Of a stretch of DNA of 64,000 bases, positions 1-14,172 are shown piece after piece. This DNA is from Tenodera sinensis (Eukaryota > Arthropoda > Insecta > Mantodea > Mantidae). The stretch lies in assembly GCA_030765045.1 (NCBI GenBank), contig CM060966.1, positions 60,160,022 to 60,224,021 of the forward strand, written 5' to 3'. The notes under the pieces are model-generated. The model was not told the DNA's origin. It did not search any database and saw only the letters and a program-made list of their open reading frames with translations. A program made the translations under genes and the position numbers. Within the stretch, counting starts at the first letter, position 1. Every line of letters begins with the position of its first letter.

Positions 1-3000
1 CCCTCGCTTGCTGCCTATCATCCCTGTTTCTCTTCCTTTCAGATTCTCTGTAATCTTCATCTTCCCTCGCATGCTGCTTATCATCTCTGTTTCTCTTCCT
101 TTCAGATTCTCTGTAATCCACATCTTCCCTCGGTTGCTCCTTATCATCTCTGTTTGTCTTCCTTTCAGATTCTCTATCATCTTCATCTTCCCTCGCTTGC
201 TGCCTATCATCTCTGTTCCTCTTCTTTTCAGATTCTCTGTAATCCTCATCTTCCCTCGGTTGCTGCTTATCATTTCTGTTTCTCTTCCTTTTAGATTCTC
301 TATAATCTTCATCTTCCCTTGCTTGCTGCCTATCATCTCTGTTTCTCTTCCTTTCAGATTCTCTGTAATCTTCATCTTCCCTCGCTTGCTGCCTATCATC
401 TCTGTTTCTCTTCCTTTCAGATTCTCTATAATCTTCATCTTCCCTCGCTTGCTGCCTATCATCTCTGTTTCTCTTCCTTTCAGATTCTCTGTAATCTTCA
501 TCTTCCCTCGGTTGCTGCTTATCATCTCTGTTTGTCTTCCTTTCAGATTCTCTATAATCTTCATCTTCCCTCGCTTGCTGCCTATCATCTCTGTTTCTCT
601 TCCTTTCAGATTCTCTGTAATCTTTAACTTCCTTCGCTTGCTGCTTATCATCTCTGTTTCTCTTCCTTTCAGATTCTCTGTAATCTTTATCTTCCTTCGC
701 TTGCTGCTCTTCCCTCACTTGCTGTTTACCATCTCTCTTTCTATTCCTTTGAGATTCTCTGTAATCTTCATCTTCCCTCGCTTGCTGCATATCATCTCTG
801 TTTCTCTTCCTTTCACATTCTCTGTAATCTTCATATTCCCTCGCTTGCTGCCTATCATCTCCGTTTCTCTTCCTTTAAGATTCTCTGTAATCTTCATCCT
901 CCCTCGCTTGCTGCCTATCATCTCTGTTTCTCTCCCTTTCAGATTCTCCATAATCTTCATCATCCCTCGCTTGCTGCCTATCATCCCGTTTTTCTTCCTT
1001 TCAGATTCTCTGTAATCTTCATCCTCCCTCGCTTGCTGGCTATCATCTCTGTTTCTCTTCCTTTCAGATTCTCCATAATCTTCAACTTCCCTCGCTTGCT
1101 GCCTATCATCTCTCTCTGTTTCTTTAAGATTCTCTGTAACCTTCATCTTCCCTCGCTTGCTACTTATCATCCCTCTTTTTGTTTCACTCAGATTCTCTGT
1201 AATCTTCATCTTCCCTTGCATGCTGCTTATCATCTCTGTTTCTCTTCCTTTCAGATTCTCCATAATCTTCGTTGTCCCTCGCTTGCTGCCTATCATCTCT
1301 CTCTGTTTCTTTAAGATTCTCTGTAACCTTCATCTTCCCTCGCTTGCTACTTATCATCCCTCCTTTTGTGTCACTCAGATTCTCTGTAATCTTCATCTTC
1401 CCTCGCATGCTGCTTATCATCTTTGTGTCTCTTCCTTTCAGATTCTCCATAATCTTCATCTTCCCTCGCTTGCTGCCTATCATCTCCGTTTCTCTTCCTT
1501 TAAGATTCTCTGTAATCTTCATCCTCCCTCGCTTGCTGCCTATCATCTCTGTTTCTCTTCCTTTCAGATTCTCCATAATCTTCATCTTCCCTCGCTTGCT
1601 GCCTATCATCCCGTTTTCCTTCCTTTCAGATTCTCTGTAATCTTCATCCTCACTCGCTTGCTGCCTATCATCTCTGTTTCTCTTCCTTTCAGATTCTCTG
1701 TAATCTTTAACTTCCTTCGCTTGCTGCTTATCATCTCTGTTTCTCTTCCTTTCAGATTCTCTGTAATCTTTATCTTCCTTCGCTTGCTGCTCTTCCCTCA
1801 CTTGCTGTTTACCATCTCTCTTTCTATTCCTTTGAGATTCTCTGTAATCTTCATCTTCCCTCGCTTGCTGCCTATCATCCCGTTTTCCTTCCTTTCAGAT
1901 TCTCTGTAATCTTCATCCTCACTCGCTTGCTGCCTATCATCTCTGTTTCTCTTCCTTTCAGATTCTCTGTAATCTTCATCTTCCCTCGATTGCTACTTAT
2001 CATCCCCCTTTCTGTTTCATTCAGATTCTCTGTAATCTTCACCTTCCCTCGCATGCTGCTTATCATCTCTGTTTCGCTTCCTTTCAGTTTCTCCATAATC
2101 TTCGTCTTCCCTCGCTTGCTGGCTATCATCTCTCTCTGTTTCTTTAAGATTCTCTGTAACCTTCATCTTCCCTCGCTTGCTGCCTATCATCCCTCTTTCT
2201 GTTTCTTTAAGATTCTCTGTAATCTTCATCTTCCCTCGTTTGCTGCTTATCATCTCTGTTTCTCTTCCTTTCACATTCTCTAAAATCGTCATCTTCATTC
2301 GCTTGCTGCTTATCATCTCCGTTTCTCTTCCTTTCACATTCTCGGTAATCTTCATCTTCCCTCTATTGCTGCTTATCATCTCTGTTTCTCTTCCTTTCAG
2401 ATTCTCTGTAATCTTCATCTTCCCCCGCTAGCTGCTTATCATCTCTGTTTCTCTTCCTTTCAGATCCTCTGCAACCTTCATTTTTGGTTGCATGCTGCTT
2501 ATCATCTCTGCTTCTCTTCCTTTCAGAATCTCTGGAATCTTTATCTTCCTTCGCTTGCTGCTCTTCCCTCGCTTGCTGCCTATCATCTCTCTTTCTATTC
2601 CTTTCAGATTCACTATAATCTTCATCCTCCCTCGCTTGCTGCTTATCATCTCTGTTTCTCTTCCTTTCAGATTCTCTGTAATCTTCTTCTTCCCTCGCTT
2701 GCTGCCTATCATCTCTGTTACTCTTCCTTTCAGATTCTCTGTAATCTTCATCCTCCCTCTCTTGCTGCTTATCCTCTCTGTTTCTCTTCCTTTCAGATTC
2801 TCCATAACCTTCGTCTTCCCTCGCTTGCTGCCTATCACCTCTCTTTCTGTTTCTTTAAGATTCTCTGTAACCTTCATCTTCCCTCGCTTGCTGCCTATCA
2901 TCTCTCTTTCTGTTTCTTTCAGATTCTCTGTAATCTTCATCTTACCACGCTTGCTGCTTATCATCTCAGTTTCTCTTCCTTTTAGATTCCCTATAATCTT

Positions 3001-3257
3001 CCTCTTCCCTCGCCTGCTGCCTATCATCTCTCTTTCTGTTTCTTTAAGTTTCTCTGTAACCTTCATCTTCCCTCGCTTGCTGCCTATCATCTCTCTTTCT
3101 GTTCCTTTCAGATTCTCTGTAATCTTCATCTTCCGTAGCTTGCTGCCTCTCACCTCTCTTTCTGTTTCTTTCAGAATATCTATAATCTTCGCATTTCCTT
3201 TCTTGATGCTTATCGGCTCTGTTTCTCTTCCTCTCAGATTCTCTGTAATCTTCATCT

Positions 3258-4145
3258 TCCGTGACTTCCTGCATAATTTAGTTGTTTTCGTTCCTTTCAG
3301 ATATTCCATAATCTTCATATTCCCTCGGTTGCTGCTTATCATCCCTGTTTCTCTTCCTTTCAGATTCTCTGTAATCTTCATCTTCCGTGACTTCCTGCAT
3401 AATTTAGTTGTTTTTCTTCCTTTCAGATATTCCATAACCTTCATCTTCCCTCGGTTGCTGCTTATCATCCCTGTTTCTCTTCCTTTCAGATTCTCTGTAA
3501 TCTTCATCTTCCGTGACTTCCTGCATAATTTAGTTGTTTTTCTTCCTTTCAAATATTCCATAACCTTCATCTTCTCTCGGTTGCTGCCTATCATCTCTGT
3601 TACTCTTCCTTTCAGATTCTCTGTAATCTTCACCTTCCCTTGCTTGCAGCTTATCATCTATGTTTCTCTTCCTTTCAGATTCTCTGTAATCTTCATCTTC
3701 CCTCGCTTGCTGCCTATCATATCTCTTTCTCTTCCTTTCAGAATCTCTGTAATCTTCATCTTCCGTGACTTCCTGCATAATTTAGTTGTTTTTCTTCCTT
3801 TCAGATATTCCATAATCTTCATCTTCCCTCGGTTGCTGCTTATCATCCCTGTTTCTCTTCCTTTCAGATTCTCTGTAATCTTCATCTTCCGTGACTTCCT
3901 GCATAATTTAGTTGTTTTTCTTCCTTTCAGATATTCCATAACCTTCATCTTCCCTCGGTTGCTGCTTATCATCCCTGTTTCTCTTCCTTTCAGATTCTCT
4001 GTAATCTTCATCTTCCGTGACTTCCTGCATAATTTAGTTGTTTTTCTTCCTTTCAGATATTCCATAACCTTCATCTTCCCTCGGTTGCTGCCTATCATCT
4101 CTGTTACTCTTCCTTTCAAATTCTCTGTAATCTTCACCTTCCCTT
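3258..4145. repeat. Higher-order repeat inside the 63-bp array
   Basis: A variant unit carrying GTGACTTCCTGCATAATTTA recurs with its GTGA at 3261, 3387, 3513, 3765, 3891 and 4017. The spacings are 126, 126, 252, 126 and 126 bp. Units therefore alternate in a dimer of 126 bp, and the whole block is repeated at 504 bp (eight units). This is the pattern expected from unequal crossover or gene conversion between multi-unit blocks rather than slippage of single units. Confidence 0.9.
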
Positions 4146-4614
4146 GCTTGCAGCTTATCATCCCTGTTTCTCTTCCTTTCAGATTTTCTGCAATCTTCAT
4201 CTTCCCTCGTATGCTGCTTATCATCTCTGTTCCTCTTCCTTTCAGATTCTCTGTAATCTTTAACTTCCTTCGCTTGCTGCTTATCATCTCTGTTCCTCTT
4301 CCTTTCAGATTCTCTGTAATCTTTAACTTCCTTCGCTTGCTGCTCTTCCGTCGCTTGCTGATTATCATCTCTGTTTCCATTCCTTTCAGAATCTCTGTAA
4401 TTTTCATCTTCCCTAGGTTCCTGCATGTCATCTCTGTTTCTCTTCCTTTCAGATTCTCTGTAATCTTCATCCTCCCTCGCTTGCTGCCTATCATCTCTGT
4501 TTCTCTTCCTTTCAGATTCTCTGTAATCTTCATCTTACCTCGCTTCCTGCTTATCATCCCTGTTGCTCTTCCTTTCAGGTTCTCCATAATCTTCCTCTTC
4601 CCTCACTTGCTGCC

Positions 4615-4620
<6 letters not shown>

Positions 4621-4668
<48 letters not shown>
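4621..4668. repeat. (CT)n tract within the array
   Basis: A nearly pure CT dinucleotide run of about 48 bp inside a 63-bp unit, following the unit's CATCTCTC segment. A short related CT run is present at about 8198-8213 in the duplicated segment. Confidence 0.9.
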
Positions 4669-4674
<6 letters not shown>

Positions 4675-6479
4675 CTTTCACATTCTCCGTAACCTTCCAA
4701 TTCCGTCGCTTGCTGCTTATCGTTTCCGTTTCTCTTCCTTTCAGATTCTCTATAATCTTCGTCTTCCCTCAATTGATGCTTATCATCTTTGTTTCTCTTC
4801 TTTTCAGTTTCTCTATAATCTTCATCTTCCTTCGCTTGCTGCTTATCAGCTCTCTTTCTGCTTCTTCTGATTCTCTGTAATCTTCGTCTTCCCGCGCTTG
4901 CTGCTTATCATCTCTGTTTTTCTTCCTTTCAGATTCTCTGTAATGTTCATCTTCCCTCGCTTGCTGCCTATCATCTCTCGTTCTGTTCCTTTCTGATTCT
5001 CTGTAATCTTCATCTTTCCTCGATTGCTGCCTATTATCTCTCTTTCTGTTTCTTTCAGATTCTCTGTAATCTTCATTTTCCCTGACTTGCAGCATACATT
5101 CTTTGTTTTTGCTCCTTTCAGATTCACTGTAATCATCGCCTTCCCGCGCTTGCTGCTTATCATCTCTCTTTCTCTTCCTTTAAGATTCTCTGTAATCTTC
5201 ATCTTCCCTGACTTGGTACAACAATTCTTTGTTTTTCTTCCTTTCAGATTCTCTGTAATTTTCATCTCCCCTCGCTTGCTGCCTATCATCTCTCTTTCTG
5301 TTCCTTTCAGGTTCTCTGTTATCTTCATCTTCCCCCGCTTGCTGCCTATCATCTCTCTTTCTGTTTCTTTCAGATTCTCTGTAACCTGCATCATCCCTGA
5401 CTTGCATCATACATTCTTTCGTTCTCTTCCTTTGAGATTCTCTGTAATCTTCATCTTCCCTCGCTTGCTGCCTATCATCTCTCTTTCTGTTTCTTTCAGA
5501 TTCTCTGTATTCATCATCTTCCCTCGCTTGCTGATTATGTTCTCTCTTTCTGTTTCTGTCAGATTCTCTGTAATCTTCATCTTCCCTCGCTTGCTGTTTA
5601 TCATCTCTCTTTCTATTCCTTTCAGATTCTCTGTAATCTTCATCTTCCATCGCTTGCTGCATATCATATCTGTTTGTCTTCCTTTCAGATTCTCTGTAAT
5701 CTTCATCTTCCCTCGATTCCTGCTTATCATCCCACTTTCTGCTTCGTTCGGATTCTCTGTAGTCTTCTTCTTCCCTCGCTTGCTGCATATCATCTCTGTT
5801 TCTCTTCCAACCAGATTCTCGGTAATCTTCATCTTCCCTCGCATGCTGCTTATCATCTCCGTTTCTCTTCCTTTCAGATTCTCTAATCTTCATCTTCCCT
5901 CGATTCCTGCTTATCATCCCACTTTCTGCTTCGTTCAGATTCTCTGTAACCTTCATCAAACCCGCTTGCTGCTTATCCCCACCCTTTCTGTTTCTTTAAG
6001 ATTTTCTGTAACCTGCATCTTCCCTCGCTTGCTGCCTATCATCTCTCTTTCTGTTTCATAATATTCACTGTAATCTTCATCTTCCCTCGCTTGCTGGTTA
6101 TCATCTCTGTTTCTCTTCCTTTCAGATTCTCTGCAATCTTCATCTTCCTTTGCATGCTGCTTATCATCTCTGTTTCTCTTCCTTTCAGATTCCCTGCAAT
6201 CTTTATCTTCCTTCGCTTGCTGCCGTTCCCCCGCTTCCTGAATATCATGTCTCTTTCTATTACTTACAGGTTCTCTGTAATCTTCATCTTCCCTCTCTTT
6301 AGCCTATCATCTCTGTTTCTTTTCCTTTTAGATTCTCTGTAATCTTCATCTTCCCTCGCTTGCTGCTTATCATCTCTGTTACTCTTCCTTACAGATTCTC
6401 TGTAATCTTCATCTTCCCTCGCTTGCTGTTTATCATCTCACTTTCTGTTTCTTTAAGATTCTCTGTAATATTCATCTTC

Positions 6480-6880
6480 CCTCGCTTGCTGCTTATCAAC
6501 TCTGCTTCTGTTTCTTTCAGGTTCTATGTGATGTTAATGTTGCCTCGCTTGCTGCCTATCATCTCTCTTTCTGTTTCTTTCAGATTCTCTGTAATCTTCA
6601 TCTTCCCTGACATGCAGCATACATTCCTTGTTTTTCTTCCTTTCAGATTCTCTGTAATATTCATCTTCCCTCGCTTGCTGCCTATCATCTCTCTTTCTGT
6701 ACCTTTCAGATTCTCTGTAATCTTCATCTTCCCTCGCTTGCTGCTTATCATCTCTCTTTCTGTTTCTTTCAGATTCTCTGTAATATTCATCTTCCCTCGC
6801 TTGCTGCTTATCAACTCTGCTTCTGTTTCTCTCAGGTTCTATGTGATGTTAATGTTGCCTCGCTTGCTGCCTATCATCTC
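6480..6880. repeat. 315-bp (five-unit) local duplication in the array
   Basis: The unusual unit with GCTTATCAACTCTGCTTCTG followed by GGTTCTATGTGATGTTAATG occurs at 6491 and again at 6806, exactly 315 bp (5 x 63) apart. Confidence 0.8.
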
Positions 6881-8209
6881 TCTTTCTGTTTCTTTCAGAT
6901 TCTCTGTAACCTTCATCTTCCCTCGGTTGCTGCCTATCATCTCTCTCTCTGTTCCTTTCAGATTCTCTGTAATCTTCATCTTCCCTCGCTTGCTGCCTCT
7001 CACCTCTCTTTCTGTTTCTTTCAGATTCTCTGTAATCTTCATCTTCCCTGACTTGCACCATGCATTCTTTGTTTTTATTCCTTTCAGATTCTCTGTAATC
7101 CTCGTCTTCCCTCGCTTGCTGCCTATCATCTCCCTTTCTCTTCCTTTCAGATTTTCTGTAATCATCATCCCAACTCGCTTTCTGCCTATCATCTTTCTTT
7201 GTGTTCCTTTCAGATTCTCTGTAATCTTCACCTTCCCTCTCTTACTGCCTATCATCTCTCTTGCTGTTTCTTTCAGATTCTCTGTAATCTTCGTCTTCCG
7301 TCGCTTGCTGCCTATCAACTTTTTCTCTTCCTTTCAGATTCTCTGAAATCTTCATCCTGCCTCGCTTGCTGGCTAACATCTCTCTTTCTGTTTCTTTCAG
7401 ATTCTCTGTAATCTTCGTCTTCCCCCGCTTGCTGCCTATCATCTCTCTTTCTCTTCTTTTCAGATTCTCTGTAGTCTTCAAGCTCCCTCGCTTGCTGACT
7501 ATCATCTCTCTTTCTCTTCCTTTCATATTCTCTGTAATCTTCATATTCCCTCGGTTGCTGCCTATCATCGCTGTCTCTCTTCATTTCAGATACTCTGTAA
7601 TCTTCATCTTCACTTGCTTGGTGCTTATCACTTCTGTTTCTCTTCTTTTCAGATTCTCTGTAACCTTCATCTTCACTCGCTAGCGGCCTATCATCTCTGT
7701 TTCTCTTTTTTTCAGATCCTCTGTAATATTCATCTTCCCTCGCTTGCTGATTATCATCTCTGATTGTCTTCTTTTCAGATACTCTGTAATCTTTGTTCTC
7801 CCTCGCTTGCTGCTTATCTTGTCTGTTTCTCTTCCCTTCAGATTCTCTTTAATGTTCATCTTCCCTCGCTTGTTGCCCATCACCTCTCCTTCTATTCCTT
7901 TCAGGTTCTCTGTAATCTTCATCTCCCCTCGCTTACTGCCTATCATCTCTTTTTCTCTTCCTTTCAGATTCTCTGTAATCTTCATCCTCCCTCGCTAGCT
8001 GCCCATCATCTCTGTTTCTCTTCCTTTCTGATTATCTGTAATCTTCATTTTCCCTCGCTTGCTGCTTATCATCTCTGTTTCTGTTTCTTTCAGGTTCTCT
8101 GTAATCTTCATCTTCCCCCGCTTGCTGCTTATCATCTCTGTTACTGTTTCTTTCAGATTCTCTGTAATCTTCATCTTCCCTCGCCTGCTGCCTATCATCT
8201 CTCTCTCTC

Positions 8210-8965
8210 TCTTTCTTTCACATTCTCCGTAACCTTCCAATTCCGTCGCTTGCTGCTTATCGTTTCTGTTTCTCTTCCTTTCAGATCCTCTATAATCTTC
8301 GTCTTCCCTCATTGACGCTTATCATCTCTGTTTCTCTTCTTTTCAGTTTCTCTATAATCTTCATCTTCCTTCGCTTGCTGCTTATCACCTCTCTTTCTGT
8401 TTCTTCTGATTCTCTGTAATCTTCGTCTTCCCTCGCTTGCTGCCTATCATCTCTCTTTCTCTTTCCTAAGATTCTCTCTAATCTTCATCTTCTCTCGCTT
8501 GCTGCTTATCATCTCTGTTTTTCTTCCTTTCAGATTCTCTGTAATCTTCATCTTCCCTCGCTTGCTGCCTATCATCTCTCTTTCTGTTCCTTTCAGATTC
8601 TCTGTACTCTTCATCTTCCCTCGCTTGCTGCCTATTATCTCTCCTTCTGTTTCTTTCAGATTCTCTGTAATCTTCATCTTCCATGACTTGCAGCATACAT
8701 TCTTTGTTTTTGTTCCTTTCAGATTCACTGTAATCTTTGCCTTCCCTTGCTTGCTGCTTATCATCTCTCTTTCTCTTCCTTTAAGATTCTCTGTAATCTT
8801 CATCTTCCCTGACTTGGTACAACAATTCTTTGTTTTTCTTCCTTTCAGATTCTCTGTAATCTTCGTCTTCCCCCGCTTGCTGCCTATCATCTCTCTTTCT
8901 GTTTCTTTCAGATTCTCTGTAACCTGCATCATCCCTGACTTCCATCATACATTCTTTGTTTCTCT
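8210..8965. repeat. Segmental duplicate of 4670-5420 within the array
   Basis: The sequence from the CT run through the CACATTCTCCGTAACCTTCC variant unit to the CTTGGTACAACAATTC variant unit repeats the order of variants at 4670-5420. The offset is 3540 bp at the left end and about 3601 bp at the right, so the second copy has gained one extra unit. This is a direct trace of block-wise duplication. Confidence 0.75.
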
Positions 8966-11085
8966 TGCTTTGAGATTCTCTGTAATCTTCATCTTCCCTC
9001 GCTTGCTGCCTATCATCTCGGTTTCTCTTACTTTGAGACTCTCTCTAATCTTCATCTTCCCTCGCTTGCTGCCTATCATCTCTCTTTCTGTTTCTTTCAG
9101 ATTCTCTGTATTCGTCATCTTCCCTCGCTTGCTGCCTACCATCTCTCTCTTCCTTTCAAATTCTCTGTAATCTTCAACCTACCTCGCTTGCTGAATATCA
9201 TCTCTCTTTCTGTTTCTTTCAGATTCTCTGTAATCTTCGTCTTCCCTCGCTTGTTGCCTATCATTTCTCTTTCCCTTCCTTTCAGATTCTCTGTAATCTC
9301 CATCTTCCCTCGCTTCCTGCCTATCGTCTTTCTTTGTGTTTCTTTAAGATTCTCTGTAATCTTTGTCTTCCCTCGCTTGGTGACTGTCATCTCTCTTTCT
9401 CTTACTTTCAGATTCACTGTAATCTTCATCCTGCCTCGCTTGCTGGCTAACATCTCTCTTTCTGTTTCTTTCAGATTCTCTGTAATCTTCGTCTTCCCTC
9501 GCTTGCTGCCTATCATCTTTCATGCTGTTTCTTTAAGATTCCTTGTAATCTTCGTCTTACCTCGCTTACTGCCTATCATCTCTCTTTCTCTTCCTTTCAG
9601 ATACCCTGTAATCTTCATGCTCCCTCGCATGCTGCCTATCATCTCTCTTTGTGTTTCTTTAAAATTCTCTGTAATCTTCTTCTTCCCTCGCTTGCTGCCT
9701 GTCATCTCTCTTTTTCTTCCTTTCAAATTCTCTGTAATCTTCATCTTCCCTCACTGGCTGCCTATCATCTCTCTTTCTGTTTCTTTCAGATTCTCGGTAA
9801 TCTTCATCTTAACTTGCTTGCTGCTTATCATCTCTGTTTCTCTTCTTTTCAGATTCTCTGTAATCTTCATATTCCCCCGCTTGCTGCTTATCATCTCTGT
9901 TTTTCTTCCTTTCAGATTATATGTAATCTTCATCTTCCCTCGCTTGCTGCTTATCATCTCTGTTTCTCTTCCTCTCATATTCTCTGTAATCTTCATCTTC
10001 CCTCGCTTGCTGCTTATCATCTCTGTTTCTCTTCCTCTCATATTCTCTGTAATCTTCATCTTCCCTGACTTGCAGCATACATTCTTTGTTTTTCTTCCTT
10101 TCAGATTCTCTGTAATCTTTGTCTTCCCTCGCTTTGTTCCTTTCAGATTCTCTGTAATCTTTATCTTCCCTCGCTTGCTGCCTATCGTTTCTCTTTCGGT
10201 TTCTTTCAGATTCTCTGTAATCTTCATCTTCCCTGACTTGCAGCATACATTCTTTGTTTTTCTTCCTTTCAAATTCTCTGTAATCTTCGTCTTCCCGCGC
10301 TTGCTGCTTATCATATCTGTTTCTCTTCCTTTCAGATTCTCTGTAATCTTCATCCACCCTCGCTTGCTGCCTATTATATCTCTTTCTGTTTGTTTAAGGT
10401 TCTGTGTAGTCTTCGTCTTCGGTCATTTGCTGCCTCTCATCTCTCTTTCTCTTCCTTTCAGATTCTCTGTAACGTTCATCCTCCCTCGCTTGCAGCCTAT
10501 CATCTCTCTTTCTTTTTCTTTCAGATTCTCTGTAATCTTCATCTTCCCTCGCTTGCTGCCTGTCTTCTCTCTTTCTGTTTCTTTCAGAATCTCTGTAATG
10601 ATCGTCTTCCCTCGCTTGCTGCCTATCATCTCTCTTTCTGTTTCTTTCAGATTCTCTGTAGTCTTCATCTTCCCTCGTTTGCTGCTTGTCATCTCTCTTT
10701 CGCTTCCTTTCAGATTATCTATAATCTTCATCCTCCCTCGGTTGCTGCTTATCATCTCTGTTTCTCTTCCTTTCAGATTCTCTTTAACCTTCATGTTCTC
10801 TCGCTTGCCGCTTATCATTTCTCTTTCTGTTTCTTTCAGATTCTCTGTAATCTTCGTCTTCCCTCACTTGCTGCCTATCATCTCTCTTTCTGTTTCTTTC
10901 ATGTTCTCTGTAATCTTCGTCTTCTCTCGCTTGCTGCTTATCAACTCTGTTTCTCTTCCTTTCAGATTCTCTGTAATCTTCATCCTCCCTCGCTCTGCTT
11001 ATCATCTCAGTTTCTGTTTCTTTCAGATTCTCTGTAGTCTTCATCTTCCCTGACTTGGTACAACAATTCTTTATTTTTCTTCGTT

Positions 11086-11601
11086 TCAGATTCTCTGTGT
11101 ATCTTCATCTTCCCTCGCTTGGTGCTTATAATCTCTGTTACTGCTTTTCTCTAATATTTTGTACTCTTCATCTTCTCTGGCCTGGTGCTTATACTTTTTG
11201 TTTTTCTTCCTTTCAGATTCTCTGTAAAATTCATTTTCCCTAGCCTGGCGCTTATCCACTTTGTTTCTTTCACGTTCCTGGTCGTTATATTCGTTACCCT
11301 CGCGCAATGCTTTCATGCCAGCTTTCCTCTTTTTTGTGCTGTGTGAATAGGAGTAATGCAACTTTCTCTTCTTAGGTATGTTTTGACCTATTAATTCATC
11401 ACTTACTGCAAAATGGTCTGAACCGAAATTACCTTCAGAACTGTTAAACACCAACGGAACTAACGTAAATGGGTCATCGGAATCATTAGCTATCGGGAAC
11501 TTGTTTGCCATTAAATCGAATAAGTCATTTAAATTCTTGAAAGCAAGTGGAACTCCTTCTGTATCGTACAAACCCCTTGGATTGCAACTGTGCGGATCCA
11601 A
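11086..11601 (-). CDS. N-terminal part of the charged-repeat protein (frameshifted, possibly an internal exon)
   Basis: A 171-codon frame on the minus strand, not recognised as a known family. Residues 1-75 are non-repetitive and mildly acidic. Two basic clusters (KKRK at about 77-80 and again at about 90-93) look like a bipartite nuclear localisation signal. From about residue 104 the 21-residue repeats begin (ERNKVDKRQARENEFYRESE) and run on into the array. The frame has no ATG at its upstream end. An in-frame stop lies about nine codons further up and the first Met is residue 31, so either translation starts there or the segment is an exon. One extra base near 11096 relative to the unit consensus ends this frame at TQRI; beyond it the repeat reading continues in another frame. 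It is either a decayed gene or a real gene with an assembly error. Function unknown. Confidence 0.5.
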   Translation of the reverse strand: MDPHSCNPRGLYDTEGVPLAFKNLNDLFDLMANKFPIANDSDDPFTLVPLVFNSSEGNFGSDHFAVSDELIGQNIPKKRKLHYSYSHSTKKRKAGMKALREGNEYNDQERERNKVDKRQARENEFYRESERKKNKKYKHQAREDEEYKILEKSSNRDYKHQAREDEDTQRI

Positions 11602-11627
11602 TAACTGTACACGCGCTCTTTCTTAAT

Positions 11628-13566
<1,939 letters not shown>

Positions 13567-13945
13567 TAAATATCATCGAAATTATCTTTGTCACTATTAG
13601 GGCTAGTAAGTTCATGCATTTGCATGTTTTATCATAGGGGTTAGAAATGCTCTTACACTATGTGCACGAATTATGGAATTTTCAGTTATTTGGACATGAT
13701 TTTATGGTGCATTTAACTGCGTATTTTCTTGATTTTTGATAAATGCATATTATTTCCATATTATAGTCCCTATATTGCATATTTTAATGATTCTTATGCT
13801 TTTTTATTATTTTTTTCCATCTGGATTATATTTTTCATATTGATAGTATTGCACATGATGATGCAACTCCCGAGGTGACGAGAACTAATGCTGAGTCATG
13901 TTGTCATGCAGTGAATTTCCTGTTTCCATCCTTTCATTATATGTA

Positions 13946-14172
13946 CAGAGGTATTTTTTAGAGGTGGCGCGTGACCTTGCTCGGATATGCGCGAGTGACA
14001 TCACGCAAAGCGATGGTGGGCGTAAGTTTCCACAAGAAGCGTGCTGGCTAGTGGGCTAGAAGTCGAAGAGATACTAACCAGACACCCCTTTTATCTTGCA
14101 ATAGACAAGTGTACTCGACCATGAACTACTGCACAACATTACGTCACACGCCACCTCTAAAAAATACCTCTG
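13946..14172. mobile_element. 227-bp MITE nested in the hAT element
   Basis: Inverted repeats of 30 bp begin CAGAGGTATTTTTTAGAGG at 13946-13975 and end at 14143-14172; they differ at one position. The flanks carry a 6-bp direct duplication TATGTA (13940-13945 and 14173-14178). There is no coding capacity. The superfamily is not certain: the CAGAGGT-type end is hAT-like, but a 6-bp duplication is shorter than usual for hAT. It interrupts the hAT leader, so it is the younger insertion. Confidence 0.85.

Larger units (their letters stand above)
1..11085 (-). repeat. 63-bp coding-derived minisatellite (21-residue charged peptide repeat)
   Basis: A continuous array of about 175 diverged copies of a 63-bp unit; it is cut by the left edge, so it is longer than seen. 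On the minus strand the unit encodes a 21-residue peptide containing EDYRESERKRNRDDRQQA, which matches in frame the repeats that begin in the reading frame at 11086-11601. Because 63 is a multiple of three, four of the six frames of the consensus lack stops. The other minus frame reads like MKITENLKGRETEMI and the two open plus frames are hydrophobic. Single-base indels switch frame every few hundred bases, so no frame spans the array. The composition suggests a charged, mostly helical rod. Similar charged repeats precede the Rep domain in some arthropod Helitron proteins, but no Helitron domain is visible here and that link is a guess. Confidence 0.85.

Noticed and set aside
2492..4870. A 792-codon open frame on the plus strand (hydrophobic repeats such as FPRLLPIISVSLPFRFSVIF), and a 621-codon one at 9188-11053
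   Set aside because: They are the antisense of the charged-repeat frame. The unit is a multiple of three and this frame has few near-stop codons, so length alone is not evidence. No unique N- or C-terminus is attached.
1..11085. CRISPR-like regular array
   Set aside because: The 63-bp units are contiguous, with no unique spacers between conserved repeats.
1..11601. Helitron assignment for the charged-repeat gene
   Set aside because: Charged repeats alone are not diagnostic. No Rep, helicase, 5' TC or 3' CTRR hairpin is visible in the window; kept only as a possibility.
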